64,000 nucleotides of DNA, from contig NW_022145597.1 of NCBI RefSeq assembly GCF_000002235.5, positions 24,072,923 through 24,136,922 of the forward strand, given 5' to 3'. A program made the position numbers and the translations under genes. This document shows, in pieces, positions 1 through 10,812 of this stretch. The stretch comes from Strongylocentrotus purpuratus (taxonomy: Eukaryota > Echinodermata > Echinoidea > Camarodonta > Strongylocentrotidae). The notes below the pieces were generated by a model. It saw only the letters and a program-made list of their open reading frames with translations, did no database searches and was not told where the DNA came from. The first letter of the stretch is position 1; every line of letters starts with the position of its first letter.

Positions 1-283
1 GTATAATTGGTAGCACATAGGCATCTCACAGACATTTCTTTCACTTCTTTCAATATTGTTTACCTCTTGGCAAACATTTTTCCTTTTACTTGTTTTATGT
101 AAGATCTGATTATTGTTTACATTTGTATGTTTATGGGGACCCTATCTAGCTTATTGCCTTATGTTTATTTATGAAATGTAATTTCATTCTGTATCCTGTT
201 GATCGAGTACTATTATTATTATTTGAACAAAATCTAATCTTATATCCGAGTACTAAAATAATGTCGGTAATTTTATATTTCAG

Positions 284-763
284 ATTTCAAACATGCTGTT
301 TTCATGGTCAACGCAGACGATACGGAAAGCTGAAATATAAGACTGTTCATCTATTTTGAAGGAAAAAGGTGATTCAGTAGCTACTGCCAAATCTTTTGTT
401 ACTGAGAGAATAACATCATCGTCTAAGCTGCAAGGACTTACACAGACAAAAAAGTACAAAGGGCGCTTGTTATTTTCATTTGTAATCGTGAAGAAATTGT
501 ACCAGATGTTGGATCCCGTGCAAAGTTTAACCAGATTAATCGCGACCGTTATCATTACTTTACTCGTGTCACGATCGAGGGACGTGATCAATTTCACTTT
601 AATGCAGTTTTGAAGCAAATTGAAAGTCCAGGTTTGATGAAAAGACTCAGTGACTGACAGATCGATCCTGAACAGTTAGACAAACTCGCAGTGAAACTTA
701 ATATTTTCGTCCGAGTCATGAACAGTAATTTCTTTTACAAGTCTTCAGAAGGTTTGTCATAAA
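284..763 (+). other. 5' UTR part of coding exon, gene 1
   Basis: The polypyrimidine-AG at 271-283 (TTTTATATTTCAG) matches the acceptor seen before genes 2-5, so the coding exon should begin at 284 with a leader of about 480 nt. The leader contains several upstream ATGs. Its sequence is closest to the gene 5 leader at 48231-48656. Positions 1-283 are the 3' end of intron 1; its promoter and first exon lie left of the window. Confidence 0.6.
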
Positions 764-1699
764 ATGGGCGTTGTCATCATTTTGCTTATTTTACTTGCAT
801 TCACAATTGGTGATACTAAAGTTCTAACTGTCTTGGAGGGAGACAACACACAACTTGAATTTAGTTACCCTTGTGACAACGCACGCGTCACTTTACGAAA
901 TGGGCACAGACCTATTTTTTATGATTCAGCTAATCCAGAGTCCGTGCCATTGCCCGAGAATCGAGACCTTGTTTTTCAAAGTGAAACTGAGACCAACAAC
1001 TGTCTTCTCCAACTTAAAATCAACCCTGTCCTAAGGTCTGATGGAGGGGGATATATTCTCACTGTATATGATGGTGAAGGAAATATTCTAGAGGATCCAA
1101 GAGTTGGTTTGAGGGTTGATTATCCACCGGGTAAGGCGTCTTGCGAGTGGGGAGAGGAGAATGTTGTCGATGACTGGAGATCCATGCTGTGCAAGGCTCC
1201 TGCAGGGAGTATGTCAGGGCAAATTGCTTGCTATCAACAAGGAGTTCGGTTGCCTCCGGTGTCTACACCTACGGAGGTTGGGGATATTCTACAACAGACT
1301 ATCTGGGTCAGGTATTCTCAAACCTCATACTGCTGTGCTTCTCTTCAAGATCAACTAACCGACAGATGTGCATGTAATGACTTTATATGGGATCCCTTAC
1401 AAAATGGAACCGTCATCACGGATCCTTGCTCCACGCCTCGGCAAGATTCAACATCGTCCCAAAGTCCCAACGAAGATAACATTTCTTTCCCTACTATCGC
1501 CATATTATCCCCAGTATATGAAAGTATTACGGAAAAACCTGTTATGAACAATGCATACATATCACTGCATTCGGCCGTTTTTGTGCTTTTGGTTATCATG
1601 ACAATCGTTGCCCTGTTCGTGGTTCTTACGATATCGTTTCGAAAGATTTTTAAAAGATATGATTACACGAGTGTATCAACTATAGAAGTGCAACCTTAG
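764..1699 (+). CDS. Ig-like type I membrane receptor, family gene 1
   Basis: Encodes 311 aa. Residues 1-16 are a hydrophobic signal peptide (MGVVIILLILLAFTIG). Residues 17-122 form a V-type Ig-like domain, with B-strand region LEFSYPC and a DGGGYILTVYD strand. Residues 123-222 form a second cysteine-rich domain. The ectodomain has ten cysteines (37, 80, 127, 143, 156, 190, 191, 202, 204, 222). A Ser/Thr/Pro stalk spans 223-268, a membrane helix 271-292, and a 19-residue tail carries DYTSV. The whole coding region lies in one exon. MGV is chosen as the start because the longer upstream frame open in genes 2-5 is shifted here by one base. Leader and PLPENRDLVF region resemble gene 5, while the 3' half and 3' flank match gene 2. 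It probably acts at the cell surface as a receptor or adhesion molecule; ligand unknown. I do not recognise a named family. Confidence 0.85.
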   Translation: MGVVIILLILLAFTIGDTKVLTVLEGDNTQLEFSYPCDNARVTLRNGHRPIFYDSANPESVPLPENRDLVFQSETETNNCLLQLKINPVLRSDGGGYILTVYDGEGNILEDPRVGLRVDYPPGKASCEWGEENVVDDWRSMLCKAPAGSMSGQIACYQQGVRLPPVSTPTEVGDILQQTIWVRYSQTSYCCASLQDQLTDRCACNDFIWDPLQNGTVITDPCSTPRQDSTSSQSPNEDNISFPTIAILSPVYESITEKPVMNNAYISLHSAVFVLLVIMTIVALFVVLTISFRKIFKRYDYTSVSTIEVQP

Positions 1700-2524
1700 G
1701 TAGGCGTACAACAGTCATTTTGGGGGTGCAAACAGCCCGAGCTCTTCCATATTCTTTTCAATTATTATTATCATTATAAAAGTACCCTAATTCGTTCTGG
1801 CCGGCCCTACCACTGACCCCATTTTCCTTGAATGTTTTGAAATATCAGTAAAGAGAAATTTTAATTCGTTTTTAATGACCAGTTATTTCTTAATACGGTC
1901 TTGATGGAGTTCTCTAAATTTCTCTGTTTTTTACGCTATGCAGGGCCCCCAGGTATAACAGTATTTACACTGATGACGGGGCTACCCTGTTGAAATGATA
2001 TCTGGATCGTACATGTGGTTATACAGATTTTGTTTTTGTTATTTTGCAATGCCATTGATTTCATCAATTTTCTTCCTCTACTTCTTCTGCCTCTTCTTCT
2101 TCCACTTCTCTTTCGTCTTCCTCTTCTTCCTCTTTCTTCCCTTCTTCACATTTCCTTCTTATCATTATTATATCTTTTCTTTACTCTTCATTCTATTTTT
2201 TTTTTCTTCTCAAATTCACTCTCCTTGTACGTTTCTAGAATCTCATACTATACTACTTCGTTTTTGCCTCCTATAATACCTTTTAAATTAAAACCTACTA
2301 TATTGTGTTATTCAGTACGGGAGCCTATTCACATACGAGCTATGTTTTTTAAAATTTAGGCTCACCACGTTTTACATTGTTTTACCTTGCATGTCATATC
2401 TATATTTTTCGAAGCGTCGTACCTATTTTCCGTACATTATAAATTGTGTCATCTACGCTTGATATACTCTTGTTAAAAAAATATATTTTAAAATCGAAAT
2501 GGCTTTTTGATGTTAATGTTGAAC

Positions 2525-2569
2525 CATAGAGATATATAACTAACGCCTTATTAAGTATATATCTCTATG
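2525..2569. mobile_element. 45 bp hAT-like miniature insertion
   Basis: Perfect 14 bp terminal inverted repeats (CATAGAGATATATA) surround a 17 bp core. The 8 bp direct duplication TGTTGAAC lies on both sides (2517-2524 and 2570-2577). The paralogous site in unit B (about 9868-9875) has a single TGTTGAAC and no insert. CA...TG ends plus 8 bp duplications fit hAT-type transposition; assignment to a superfamily is inference. Confidence 0.7.
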
Positions 2570-2592
2570 TGTTGAACAAATATATAAACTTC

Positions 2593-2598
2593 AATAAA
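2593..2598 (+). terminator. Candidate polyadenylation signal cluster, gene 1
   Basis: AATAAA motifs are clustered at about 2593-2620, roughly 0.9 kb after the stop. The same cluster follows genes 2, 3 and 4 (9890, 16487, 43966). The intervening 3' UTR contains a CTT-rich pyrimidine tract (about 2080-2220). No cleavage site can be proven. Confidence 0.4.
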
Positions 2599-3449
2599 TA
2601 AACTTCGAATAAATAAATAGATACATAAATAAGTAAAGGGTAGATGGGAATGAACCAAAAGTAGATGACACACAACAAATAAGTCCTTTGCATACTTACT
2701 ATCTGTGTAGTGTAAGGTAAAGAAATGTGACGTATACTACGCTTTCACAGAAAAAAAAAGTTTACAGCATCATTAATGTATATGTGAACAAGCATTTAGT
2801 TTTCACTACAAAAAGGTCATTATTATGTCGTTCTGTTCAAAAGTTAATGAGATATTGTTTTGTTAAACCACTGGAAATGCACAATTGTTTCCAGGGCTTG
2901 GGAAGTCCAGTGTTTCTTTTCCTGATAACCATGCAGCCTTCCAATTTCTTATTTGGCAAGCAAGCAAACAAAAGTCTCACACTTTGATAGCATCATCCAT
3001 TTTTCATGCTTTGTGTATTCATGTGGAACCTTGTTAAACCTTATAATTCAAAAATATTTATGTACTATTGATAAAAGGCAAAAGTTGCCTCTTCTCTCTT
3101 CTCTCTTCATGAAGTGCTGGTTGCTAGTTTATTGGTAGTTTCAAACTATTCAGGGGAAGGGTAAACGACAATGACCTTAAAAAGACAAAATTGAAAGGGT
3201 TCATTTACTCAACAGTTTTTATTTTTATTGAGCATGATTTAGATCTGAGTTAACGGGTCAGCTTGTATCGATCTTGCAATTTCTCTGTCACTTTTAATGT
3301 CAGATTTTCATTCTCTTTTCTCTCGCTTTCTATTCCTCCTCTGTTTTTCCGCCCCCCCCCCATTCCTCTCCATTGCAACTCATTATCTTTTAGTTTGTGT
3401 TTCACCCCATCCCTCTTCACCTACCCACTCTGTATTCTGTATTTGTTTA

Positions 3450-3474
<25 letters not shown>
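3450..3474. repeat. CT microsatellite
   Basis: Uninterrupted TC dinucleotides after a pyrimidine-rich stretch. The unit B copy (about 10526-10553) is interrupted by TGTC. Confidence 0.8.
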
Positions 3475-3480
<6 letters not shown>

Positions 3481-3561
3481 CGTGTGATGTCTGACTCATC
3501 TGATCTATCGGCCTATGAGAAATACTTTCTTCTGTCTAATTTATTCACCGACCATAGCTTA

Positions 3562-3716
3562 TTGAGAGAGAGATAGTTGTGACACGCGCACACGAACGCA
3601 ATCAAAGGTCAAGTCATATTCAAACTGTTCCCTATACAATCTCTCTCTATATATCTGGCTCCATGAAAAGACCTTTGACCGCCTACGTGTGCGCCTTTCA
3701 CAACTATCTCTCTCAA
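3562..3716. mobile_element. Foldback MITE, unit A copy
   Basis: Arms of about 50 bp beginning TTGAGAGAGAGATAGTTGTG are inverted around a short CT/TA-rich centre. No coding capacity. The same element is at the same place in unit B, so it inserted before the duplication. Confidence 0.6.
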
Positions 3717-4600
3717 GACGTTACAATCATTTCGTCGACCATTTGATTTCACGGGGGAAAAAAAGTTTTTTTTTGTTTTTTTTTTGTTTTTGTAGTTTCA
3801 CATTTTAAATTCGGTTGCACGCTCATGCTCCGGCGAATATCCTACATGAACATAATTCTTAACTTTAACTCTGGACTAAACTCTTAACCCAACCGTAACC
3901 CTAAACCTAATATAAAACCCAATTGCATTCATTACCCTAACCCCATCTTGGTGAAATAAACCATGGGAAAATTAATGTTGTCGCTGGAGCATAAGCATTT
4001 AAAAGACAAACACTCCAAAAATGCCTTGCATTCTAAGTTCAAACCTTTATAAATATGTATTATAGCCTCACAGTTCTATATTTCTATTTTTCCATCGTTT
4101 ACAATATTTATAAATATATATGTACAAATTATTTTAATTTGTTTCTTTATTTACTTGTTTAATGTTTGTAATGTGATAATGATTTACGTCTTGTTTTCTG
4201 CTTTGTTTGTATTCTGTAATCGCTTTCTTAATTACTATGTTTGTAAGGGGAATCGCTGTGTTTTATCACAAGCCACTGGCTTTTTGATGCGATTTCCCAG
4301 GCACAATTTCACTATATATTACATCCTTGTATTTTATTAATTTAATAAATTGAATTGATTAAGTGCGAGTAGCCTTTTTTTATCGTACTGCATGCCTTAA
4401 TCTATTTCCAAAATTTGGGGTCAAAATATTTTGTTTACGTTATATAAGCCTAACCATTTTTCTGGGGCTAATCAAATAAATAAATAATAAATAAATGATA
4501 TCAGTTTTAGTTTAATGTATAAATGTATATAATAATTGTAGGTAATTTCGGAAAGAAATGTTGTTATTGATTTGTTTTTATCTACCAACCGATTTGTCTA

Positions 4601-4676
<76 letters not shown>

Positions 4677-4715
4677 AATTGGATAAGGCAGACTAATGGA
4701 ATAGACCAAATCTAA

Positions 4716-4748
<33 letters not shown>
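4601..4748. repeat. CT and TA microsatellites
   Basis: A long (CT)n run is followed by (TA)n, about 40 bp of unique sequence and a second (TA)n. The unit B counterpart (about 11686-11790) differs in length and order. Short frames reading Tyr-Ile or Ser-Leu repeats here are artefacts. Confidence 0.8.
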
Positions 4749-4749
<1 letters not shown>

Positions 4750-6430
4750 ATCCTTCCTCCCATCTATCTTCTATATTTGTATGTCTGCGTATCCAGTAAT
4801 AAATCTAGGACTCGGAGTCAGATTGGTGGGGGGGGGGGGGGAAGGCAAGCGATGGAGTGATCAAGGGGATGGAAAATGGTGTCCCCCTCTCTCGGTGACT
4901 GCTTTTTTGATATTTATTATCATTATATTGTATACATGTAAACAAAACTGTTTTATTTTGTATATGTTGTGTTGCTGAAATGTAATTTGATTTGTATGCT
5001 GCAGAAGAAATTAAATTAAATTCAATTTCAATTTAAAAAATCGTGCACTTTGGTTTTTATATGTGGTATGCTTCATCGTTTTAAAATAGTCTTTATGATT
5101 AAGAAAGGTATGAGTTTTGCTCCATCAAATATAAGCTTAAGATTCAACTCAACATAATCTTTCAACAGTAAATTACTCTTTTTTTTTGTTAAAGTCGCTT
5201 ACTTGGAGGAAAGAAAATGCTAATTATACTATTGAAACATAAGTCAAATATATTTTAAAAAACACCAGTCTAACGAGTGATGTGTTAAGTGGGAGCATTT
5301 CCGATTGGCTTTTGAATACTTTAGTTACGAATTCGTTGGTAGTTATAATGATAATTCTCATAAACAGAGATAGAAACAAGTATGTCAAACACAACCACTA
5401 CTATCAGTAAAAACAAACAAACACGCAAAACAATTAATATTTTGAACACACTACACTTAGTAAATATTATGTTTATTTTCCCTGTCCATTTTTCGATTAA
5501 TACAAAAAAAAAAAAAAAAAAATCGGGGAGGGGGGGGGGGAGGGGCAGACTTCCCCTTTTGCTCCATCTTTCAGATCCGATTTTTTTTTTTTTTGGGGGG
5601 GGGGGGGAATCAGATATCTGTGAATCGAAAATTCAAAATGAAAAGCAATTTGTCGACTAGACAAGTAGCAGAAAATGTACATGTATATACTATAAGGGAG
5701 TTTACAGATACAATCTGCGCATGGGCAGATAAAGAAAGGTCATTTGTACCAAAATGGTAAAACCCACCAGAGATGAATACTGGATATGCGCTCATGAAAG
5801 TTATGTAACATTATTCATTTATGCACCAACGGTACATTCTAAGATACGCAGGTGGAAGTATTCTTTTCAAGAGGGGAAACAAAAGGTATTCATGAAGCAC
5901 ATCTAGGACTATGGCTGTTATTATTCTAAGATGCTCAAAGTGGAACTTCTCCATGTGTAAAAGATCTGTGGATATTTGGGGTCATTTGTACCATGTGCAC
6001 ATTCGCAGCGCCATCTAGTGACACCAGTGTTAGATACATAATTGGGGGACTACTTGTCAAAAATATCTGCTGTGGCATTATTATATACTCTAAGAGAAAA
6101 GTGGGTTTAATCTGAAGTTTTCGTGGGAAAGATTTTAATAGCTTATTTGGGGTTTACAGAAAGTTGCGCCGATTCCCAAAATATCAGTCTTATCGACCCT
6201 TCTCTCAACGTTTTGGTCATTTCGCCACTTTTTGACCTGAATGTCCATTATGGTCACATTTGGTTGAGGGGATAACTATTAATTATCTTGGTCGATCCGC
6301 GAGCACAGAAATAATTGTTTTAAAATATTTTCAGTTATGAGCCTGCGGGCTGTAAAATGTCCTGTTGCGGCTTGCCGGTGGCAGCGCTGTTAATAATAAA
6401 TCCACCCTATTGGTGATATATTATAATCAA
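4750..6430. other. Spacer without a recognisable gene, unit A
   Basis: Contains poly-G (about 4827-4841), an A-tract followed by G-tract (5504-5541), T-tract followed by G-tract (5581-5607), and AT-rich unique sequence. I see no coding exon. The equivalent unit B region (about 11800-13480) is nearly the same. Confidence 0.6.
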
Positions 6431-6818
6431 TACCGAGCAACAGCTGCCATGGAAAGTGTGTTTACAAAAGATTTATGTGAATAATATGGCCTGATACGTT
6501 ATGAACTTATCAGGTTCCAGCTGCTCGTTTTAGCAGAATATTATATTAGGTATGTTAACATAACTCACAATCAGTGTATTAGGTACTTACAACATGGACC
6601 TGTTAAGTTCATGCTTACAACGAGCTTGTAACCGAGGTGATAACACCTTATAGAGACTCATTGACGTAATTAATTAATTCTAATCGGAAAGTCTCTTTTC
6701 GTTTGGTGTTCTAACGAGGAAAATTATATGCGAAATATCACTTATAAACCGGTCTGATCAGATTTGAACTTTCATCTATCATCGTCGTGGTCAGAGGTGC
6801 GTGTTTCAAGCTCGATTG
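6430..6818 (+). promoter_or_regulatory. Promoter and non-coding first exon, gene 2
   Basis: A TATA box (TATAAA, 6743-6748) lies about 30 bp before a conserved first-exon block ending ...GCTCGATTG at 6818, followed by the donor GTATGT. The block recurs before genes 3, 4, 5 and the orphan locus. The upstream motif CGAGCAACAGCTGCC (about 6438-6452) is shared with the gene 3 and orphan promoters and, with one change, gene 5. Start of transcription is inferred near 6775. The following intron (6819-7659) holds a CA microsatellite. Confidence 0.55.
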
Positions 6819-6857
6819 GTATGTATTTGTAATAACTACACAGTTTTTAAGCAGATA

Positions 6858-6960
6858 AACATACACATACATACACACGCACACGCACGCACACCCACAC
6901 ACACCCCCACACACACACACGTACGCCCTCTCAAACACATCCACTGCACCCGCACACACA
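6858..6960. repeat. CA microsatellite in intron 1, gene 2
   Basis: Imperfect (CA)n with CG-containing variants. The corresponding array in gene 3 is at about 13910-14010. Confidence 0.75.
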
Positions 6961-7659
6961 ATACATTCATAAACTCAAAGATTGTCTGAACACATTTTCA
7001 TTTTAAATTTCACTACACCTTAAGATTCTTTTATAAATGTAATGCTTCCTGGGAGAAATTTCAATAGTTTAAACATATTTGTGGCTTTCACCCAGTAAAT
7101 AAGACCTTAAGATTCTTATTTTGATGCCGCAATCCTAATGACGTGTCGCCTTTGATTGTGGTTTCCTGCCACAGAATAATAGTTTGGATATTACTTTGAA
7201 TTTATAATAATATGTTAAAGAAATAATAAGTTCGATATTATATGTATATATGTAAATAACATTTTGTCATGAAGTAATAACTGATTGTATATTTTGTATT
7301 ATACCTTACGCTTACAATTAAAAAAAATGCAGAAATAAAATCAAAGAAAACAAAACTTATTTTAATTGTGTTCTTTTTCAAATATATTGTCAGTATTTTT
7401 TCACCTTTAAGTTATTATATGTATCGAATCTGATTATGTTAGTATCTTCATGGCGGCAACGGCTATATATCCATGTCCCCTCTTTTAGGAAATCTTGCCC
7501 CCGATCTTGCCTCAATTATTCGTCAAATAATTTGTACGTAAATGTTTATTTCGTTCTGTATTCTTCATTCTGTATTCGTTTGATTGAGGATTACAACAAA
7601 AATCTAAATCTAATCTAATCTCTGAGTAATGAAATAATGTCGGTAATTTTCATTTTCAG

Positions 7660-8163
7660 ACGTCAAACATAGGCCTATGCTGTTCTCATGAGTCAACGCA
7701 GACGATATGGAGAGCTAAAGAAATGACTGTTCTTCTATTTTGAAGAGAAAAAAAAAGTGTGCTTGAGTAGCTACTGCAAAGATGGATTCATCGTAGTTAT
7801 GATAAAGGAAATCTTATTGTAACTGAGTGAATATACCATCGTCTGCAATGCAAGGACTTCCATTAAAAAAAAAAATAGTACAAAAGAGCTTTGTTATTTT
7901 CATTTCGTCATCGGGATGAAAATTGTAGCAGCTGTTGGAATCACATGCAAAGTTGAACCAGATCAATTGCGACGAGGGACGAGATCAATTTCTAATTTAA
8001 TACATTGTGAAGCAAAATAAAATTCCTGGTTTGGTGAAAAGACTCAATGCCAGACAGATCGATCTTGAACAGCTAGTTAGACAAACTCGTAGTGAAACTT
8101 AATATTTTCGTCCGAGTCATGAACAGTAATTTCTTTTACACGCCTCCTGGAGCTTGTCATAAA
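7660..8163 (+). other. 5' UTR part of coding exon, gene 2
   Basis: Begins after the acceptor CATTTTCAG (7651-7659). A leader of about 504 nt with several upstream ATGs; gene 3 has a nearly identical leader, whereas genes 1 and 5 share a different version. Confidence 0.55.
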
Positions 8164-9093
8164 ATGGGCGTTTTCATCATTTTGCTTAGTTTACTCGAAT
8201 TCGCGAGGGGTGATACTACAATGCTAACGGTCGTGGAAGGGGATTATACACAACTTAATTTTAGTTACCCTTGTGACAGCGCACGTGTTACTTTACGACT
8301 TGGATACATATCTCCATTTTACGATTCAGCTAATCCAGAGTCATTGTTATTGCCCGAGAATCAAGAACTTGCGTTTCAAAGTGAAACTGAGAGCAGCACC
8401 TGTCTTCTCCAACTTAAAATAAACCCTGTTCTTAGGTCTGATGAAGGCGGATATATTCTCACCGCTTATGATGGTGTTGGAAATATTCTAGAGGACCCGA
8501 GGGTTGGTTTGAGAGTTGATTATCCACCGGGTAAGGCGGCTTGCGAGTGGGGAGAGGAGGATGTTGTCGATGACTGGAGGTCCATGCTGTGCAAGGCTCC
8601 TGCTGGGAGTATGCCAGGGCAAATCGCCTGCTACAAAAATGGAGTTCGGTTGCCTCCGGTGACTACACCTACAGAGGTTGGGGATATTCTACAACAAACT
8701 ATCTGGGTCAGGTATTCTCAAACCTCCTTCTGCTGTGCCTCTGTTCAAGATCAACCAATCGATAGATGTACATGTAATGACTTTGTATGGGATCCCTTAC
8801 AAAATGGAAACATCACAGATCCTTGCTCCGCGCCTCAACAAGATTCAACACCACCCCAAAGCCCAATAGAAGATAACATTTCTTTCCCCACTATCGCCAC
8901 ATTATCCCCAGTATATGAAAGTATTACGGAAAAACCTGTTAAGAACAATGCATACATATCACTGCATCGGGCCGTTTTTGTGCTTTTGGTTATGACAATC
9001 GTTGCCCTGTTTGTGATTCTTACGATATCGTTTCGAAAGATTTTTAAAAGATATGATTACACGAGTGTATCAACTATAGAAGCGCAACTTTAG
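8164..9093 (+). CDS. Ig-like type I membrane receptor, family gene 2 (hybrid)
   Basis: Encodes 309 aa: signal peptide 1-16, Ig-like domain 17-122, cysteine-rich domain 123-221, stalk, membrane helix about 270-290, tail RKIFKRYDYTSVSTIEAQL. Residues 1-239 differ from gene 3 at only a few positions. From about residue 240 the stalk, helix, tail and 3' UTR switch to gene 1 type, so it is a recombinant. All ten ectodomain cysteines are kept. The tail has Tyr-Thr-Ser-Val with Tyr at -2, so it is not a strict ITIM. An in-frame ATG at 8092 would add 24 residues before the signal peptide; MGV is preferred because it places the hydrophobic segment at the N terminus. Coding exon begins at 7660 after TTTTCAG. 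Confidence 0.85.
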   Translation: MGVFIILLSLLEFARGDTTMLTVVEGDYTQLNFSYPCDSARVTLRLGYISPFYDSANPESLLLPENQELAFQSETESSTCLLQLKINPVLRSDEGGYILTAYDGVGNILEDPRVGLRVDYPPGKAACEWGEEDVVDDWRSMLCKAPAGSMPGQIACYKNGVRLPPVTTPTEVGDILQQTIWVRYSQTSFCCASVQDQPIDRCTCNDFVWDPLQNGNITDPCSAPQQDSTPPQSPIEDNISFPTIATLSPVYESITEKPVKNNAYISLHRAVFVLLVMTIVALFVILTISFRKIFKRYDYTSVSTIEAQL

Positions 9094-9889
9094 GTAGACG
9101 TACAGGAGTTATTTTTGTGGGGCAAATAGGCCGAGCCCTTTTCATATTCTTTTCAATTATTATTATCATTATAAAAGTACCCTAACTCGTTCTGGCCGGC
9201 CCTACCACTGACCCCATTTTCCTTGAATGTTTTGAAATATCAGTAAAGAGAAATTTTAAATCGTTATTAATGACCAGTTATTTCTTAATCCGGTCTTGAT
9301 GGAGTTCTCTAAATGCCTTCTGTTTTTACGCTATGCAGGGCCCCCAGGTATAACAGTATTTAAGCTGATGACGGGGCTACCCTGTTGAAATGATGTTTGG
9401 ATCGTACAGATGGTTATACAGACTTTGTTTTTGTTATTTTGCAATGCCATTGATTTCATCAATTTGCTTCCTCTACTTCTTCTTCTGCCTCTTCTTCTTC
9501 CACTTCTCTTTCGTATTCCTCTTCTCATTCTTCCTTCCCTTATTATCCTTCTCCCTCTTATCATTATTATATCTTTTCTTTACTCTTCATTCTATTTTTC
9601 TTTTCTTCTCAAATTCACTCTCCTTGTACATCTCTAGAATCTCATACTATACTACTTCGTTTTCGCCTCCTATAATACCTTTTAAATTTAAACCTACTAT
9701 ATTGTGTTACTCAGTACGGGAGCCTATTCCCATACGAGCTATTTAAAAAAAATTTTAGACTCACCACATTTTACATTGTTTTACCTTGCCTGTCATATCT
9801 ATATTTTTCGAAGCTTCGTACCTATTTTCCGTACATTGTAAATTCGAAATGGCTTTTGGATGAAAATGTTGAACAAATATATAAACTTC

Positions 9890-9895
9890 AATAAA
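9890..9895 (+). terminator. Candidate polyadenylation signal cluster, gene 2
   Basis: AATAAATAAA followed by a further AATAAATAAA about 12 bp on, the same pattern as in gene 1. Confidence 0.4.
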
Positions 9896-10655
9896 TAAAC
9901 TTCGAATAAATAAATAGATAAATAAGTAAAGGGATAGACGAGAATGAACCAAAAGTAGATGACACACAACAAATAGGTCCTTTGCATACTTACTATCTGT
10001 GTAGTGTAAGGTAAAGAAATGTGACGTATACTACGCTTTCACAGAAAAAAAAAAACAGTTTACAGCGTCATTAATGTATATGTGAACAAGCATTGAGTTT
10101 TCAATACAAAAAGGTCATTATTATGTCGTTCTGTTCAAAAGTTAATGAGATATTGTTTTGTTAAACCACTGGTAATGCACAATTGTTTCCAGGGCTTGGG
10201 AAGTCCAGTGTCTCTTTTCCTGATAACCATGCAGCCTTCCCATTTCTTATTTGGCAAGCAAGCCAACAAAAGTCTCACACTTTGATAGCATCATTATTTT
10301 TATTGAGCATGATTTAGATCTGAGTTAACGGGTCAGCTTGTATCGATCTTCCAATTTCTCTGTCACTTTAATGTCAGATTTTCATTCTCTTTTCTCTCGC
10401 TTTGTATTCCTCCTCTGTTTTTCCGCCCCCCCCCCCATTCCTCTCCATTGCAACTCATTATCTTTAAGTTTGTGTTTCACCCCATCCCTCTTCACCTACC
10501 CACTCTGTATTCTATATTTGTTTACTCTCTCTCTCTCTGTCTCTCTCTCTCTCATTTTTCGTGTGATGACTGACTCATCTGATCTATCGGCCTATGAGAA
10601 ATACTTTTAATGGAAATACATTCTTCTGTCTAATTTATTCACCGACCATAGCTTA

Positions 10656-10812
10656 TTGAGAGAGAGATAGTTGTGACACGCGCACACGAACGCAATCAAA
10701 GGTCTAGTCATATTCAAACTGTTCCCTATACAATCTCTCTCTATATATATATGGCTCCATGAAAAGACCTTTGACCGCCTACGTGTGCGCCTTTCACAGC
10801 TATCTCTCTCAA
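10656..10812. mobile_element. Foldback MITE, unit B copy
   Basis: Duplicated copy of the inverted-repeat element at 3562-3716, with the same terminal motif and nearly the same centre. Confidence 0.6.

Larger units (their letters stand above)
1472..8868 (+). repeat. Tandem segmental duplication, unit A (7.4 kb)
   Basis: This segment, from the last quarter of gene 1 through the spacer to the same point in gene 2, is almost identical to 8869-15926. Shared landmarks, in order: 3' UTR, CT tract, foldback element, CT/TA microsatellites, poly-A/poly-G segments, CA repeat, promoter, first exon and leader. Unit A carries pieces missing from unit B, notably about 230 bp near 3000-3220 and a 45 bp insertion at 2525. 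Confidence 0.9.

Noticed and set aside
3890-3945. CCCTAAACCTAA-like telomere repeat
   Set aside because: Only a few irregular units inside a duplicated spacer, with no array. Probably chance or an ancient fragment.
8092-8163. N-terminal extension of gene 2 beginning MKLNIFVRVM, and the same in gene 3
   Set aside because: The frame is shifted in gene 1 and the extension would place the signal peptide internally. It is treated as leader sequence.
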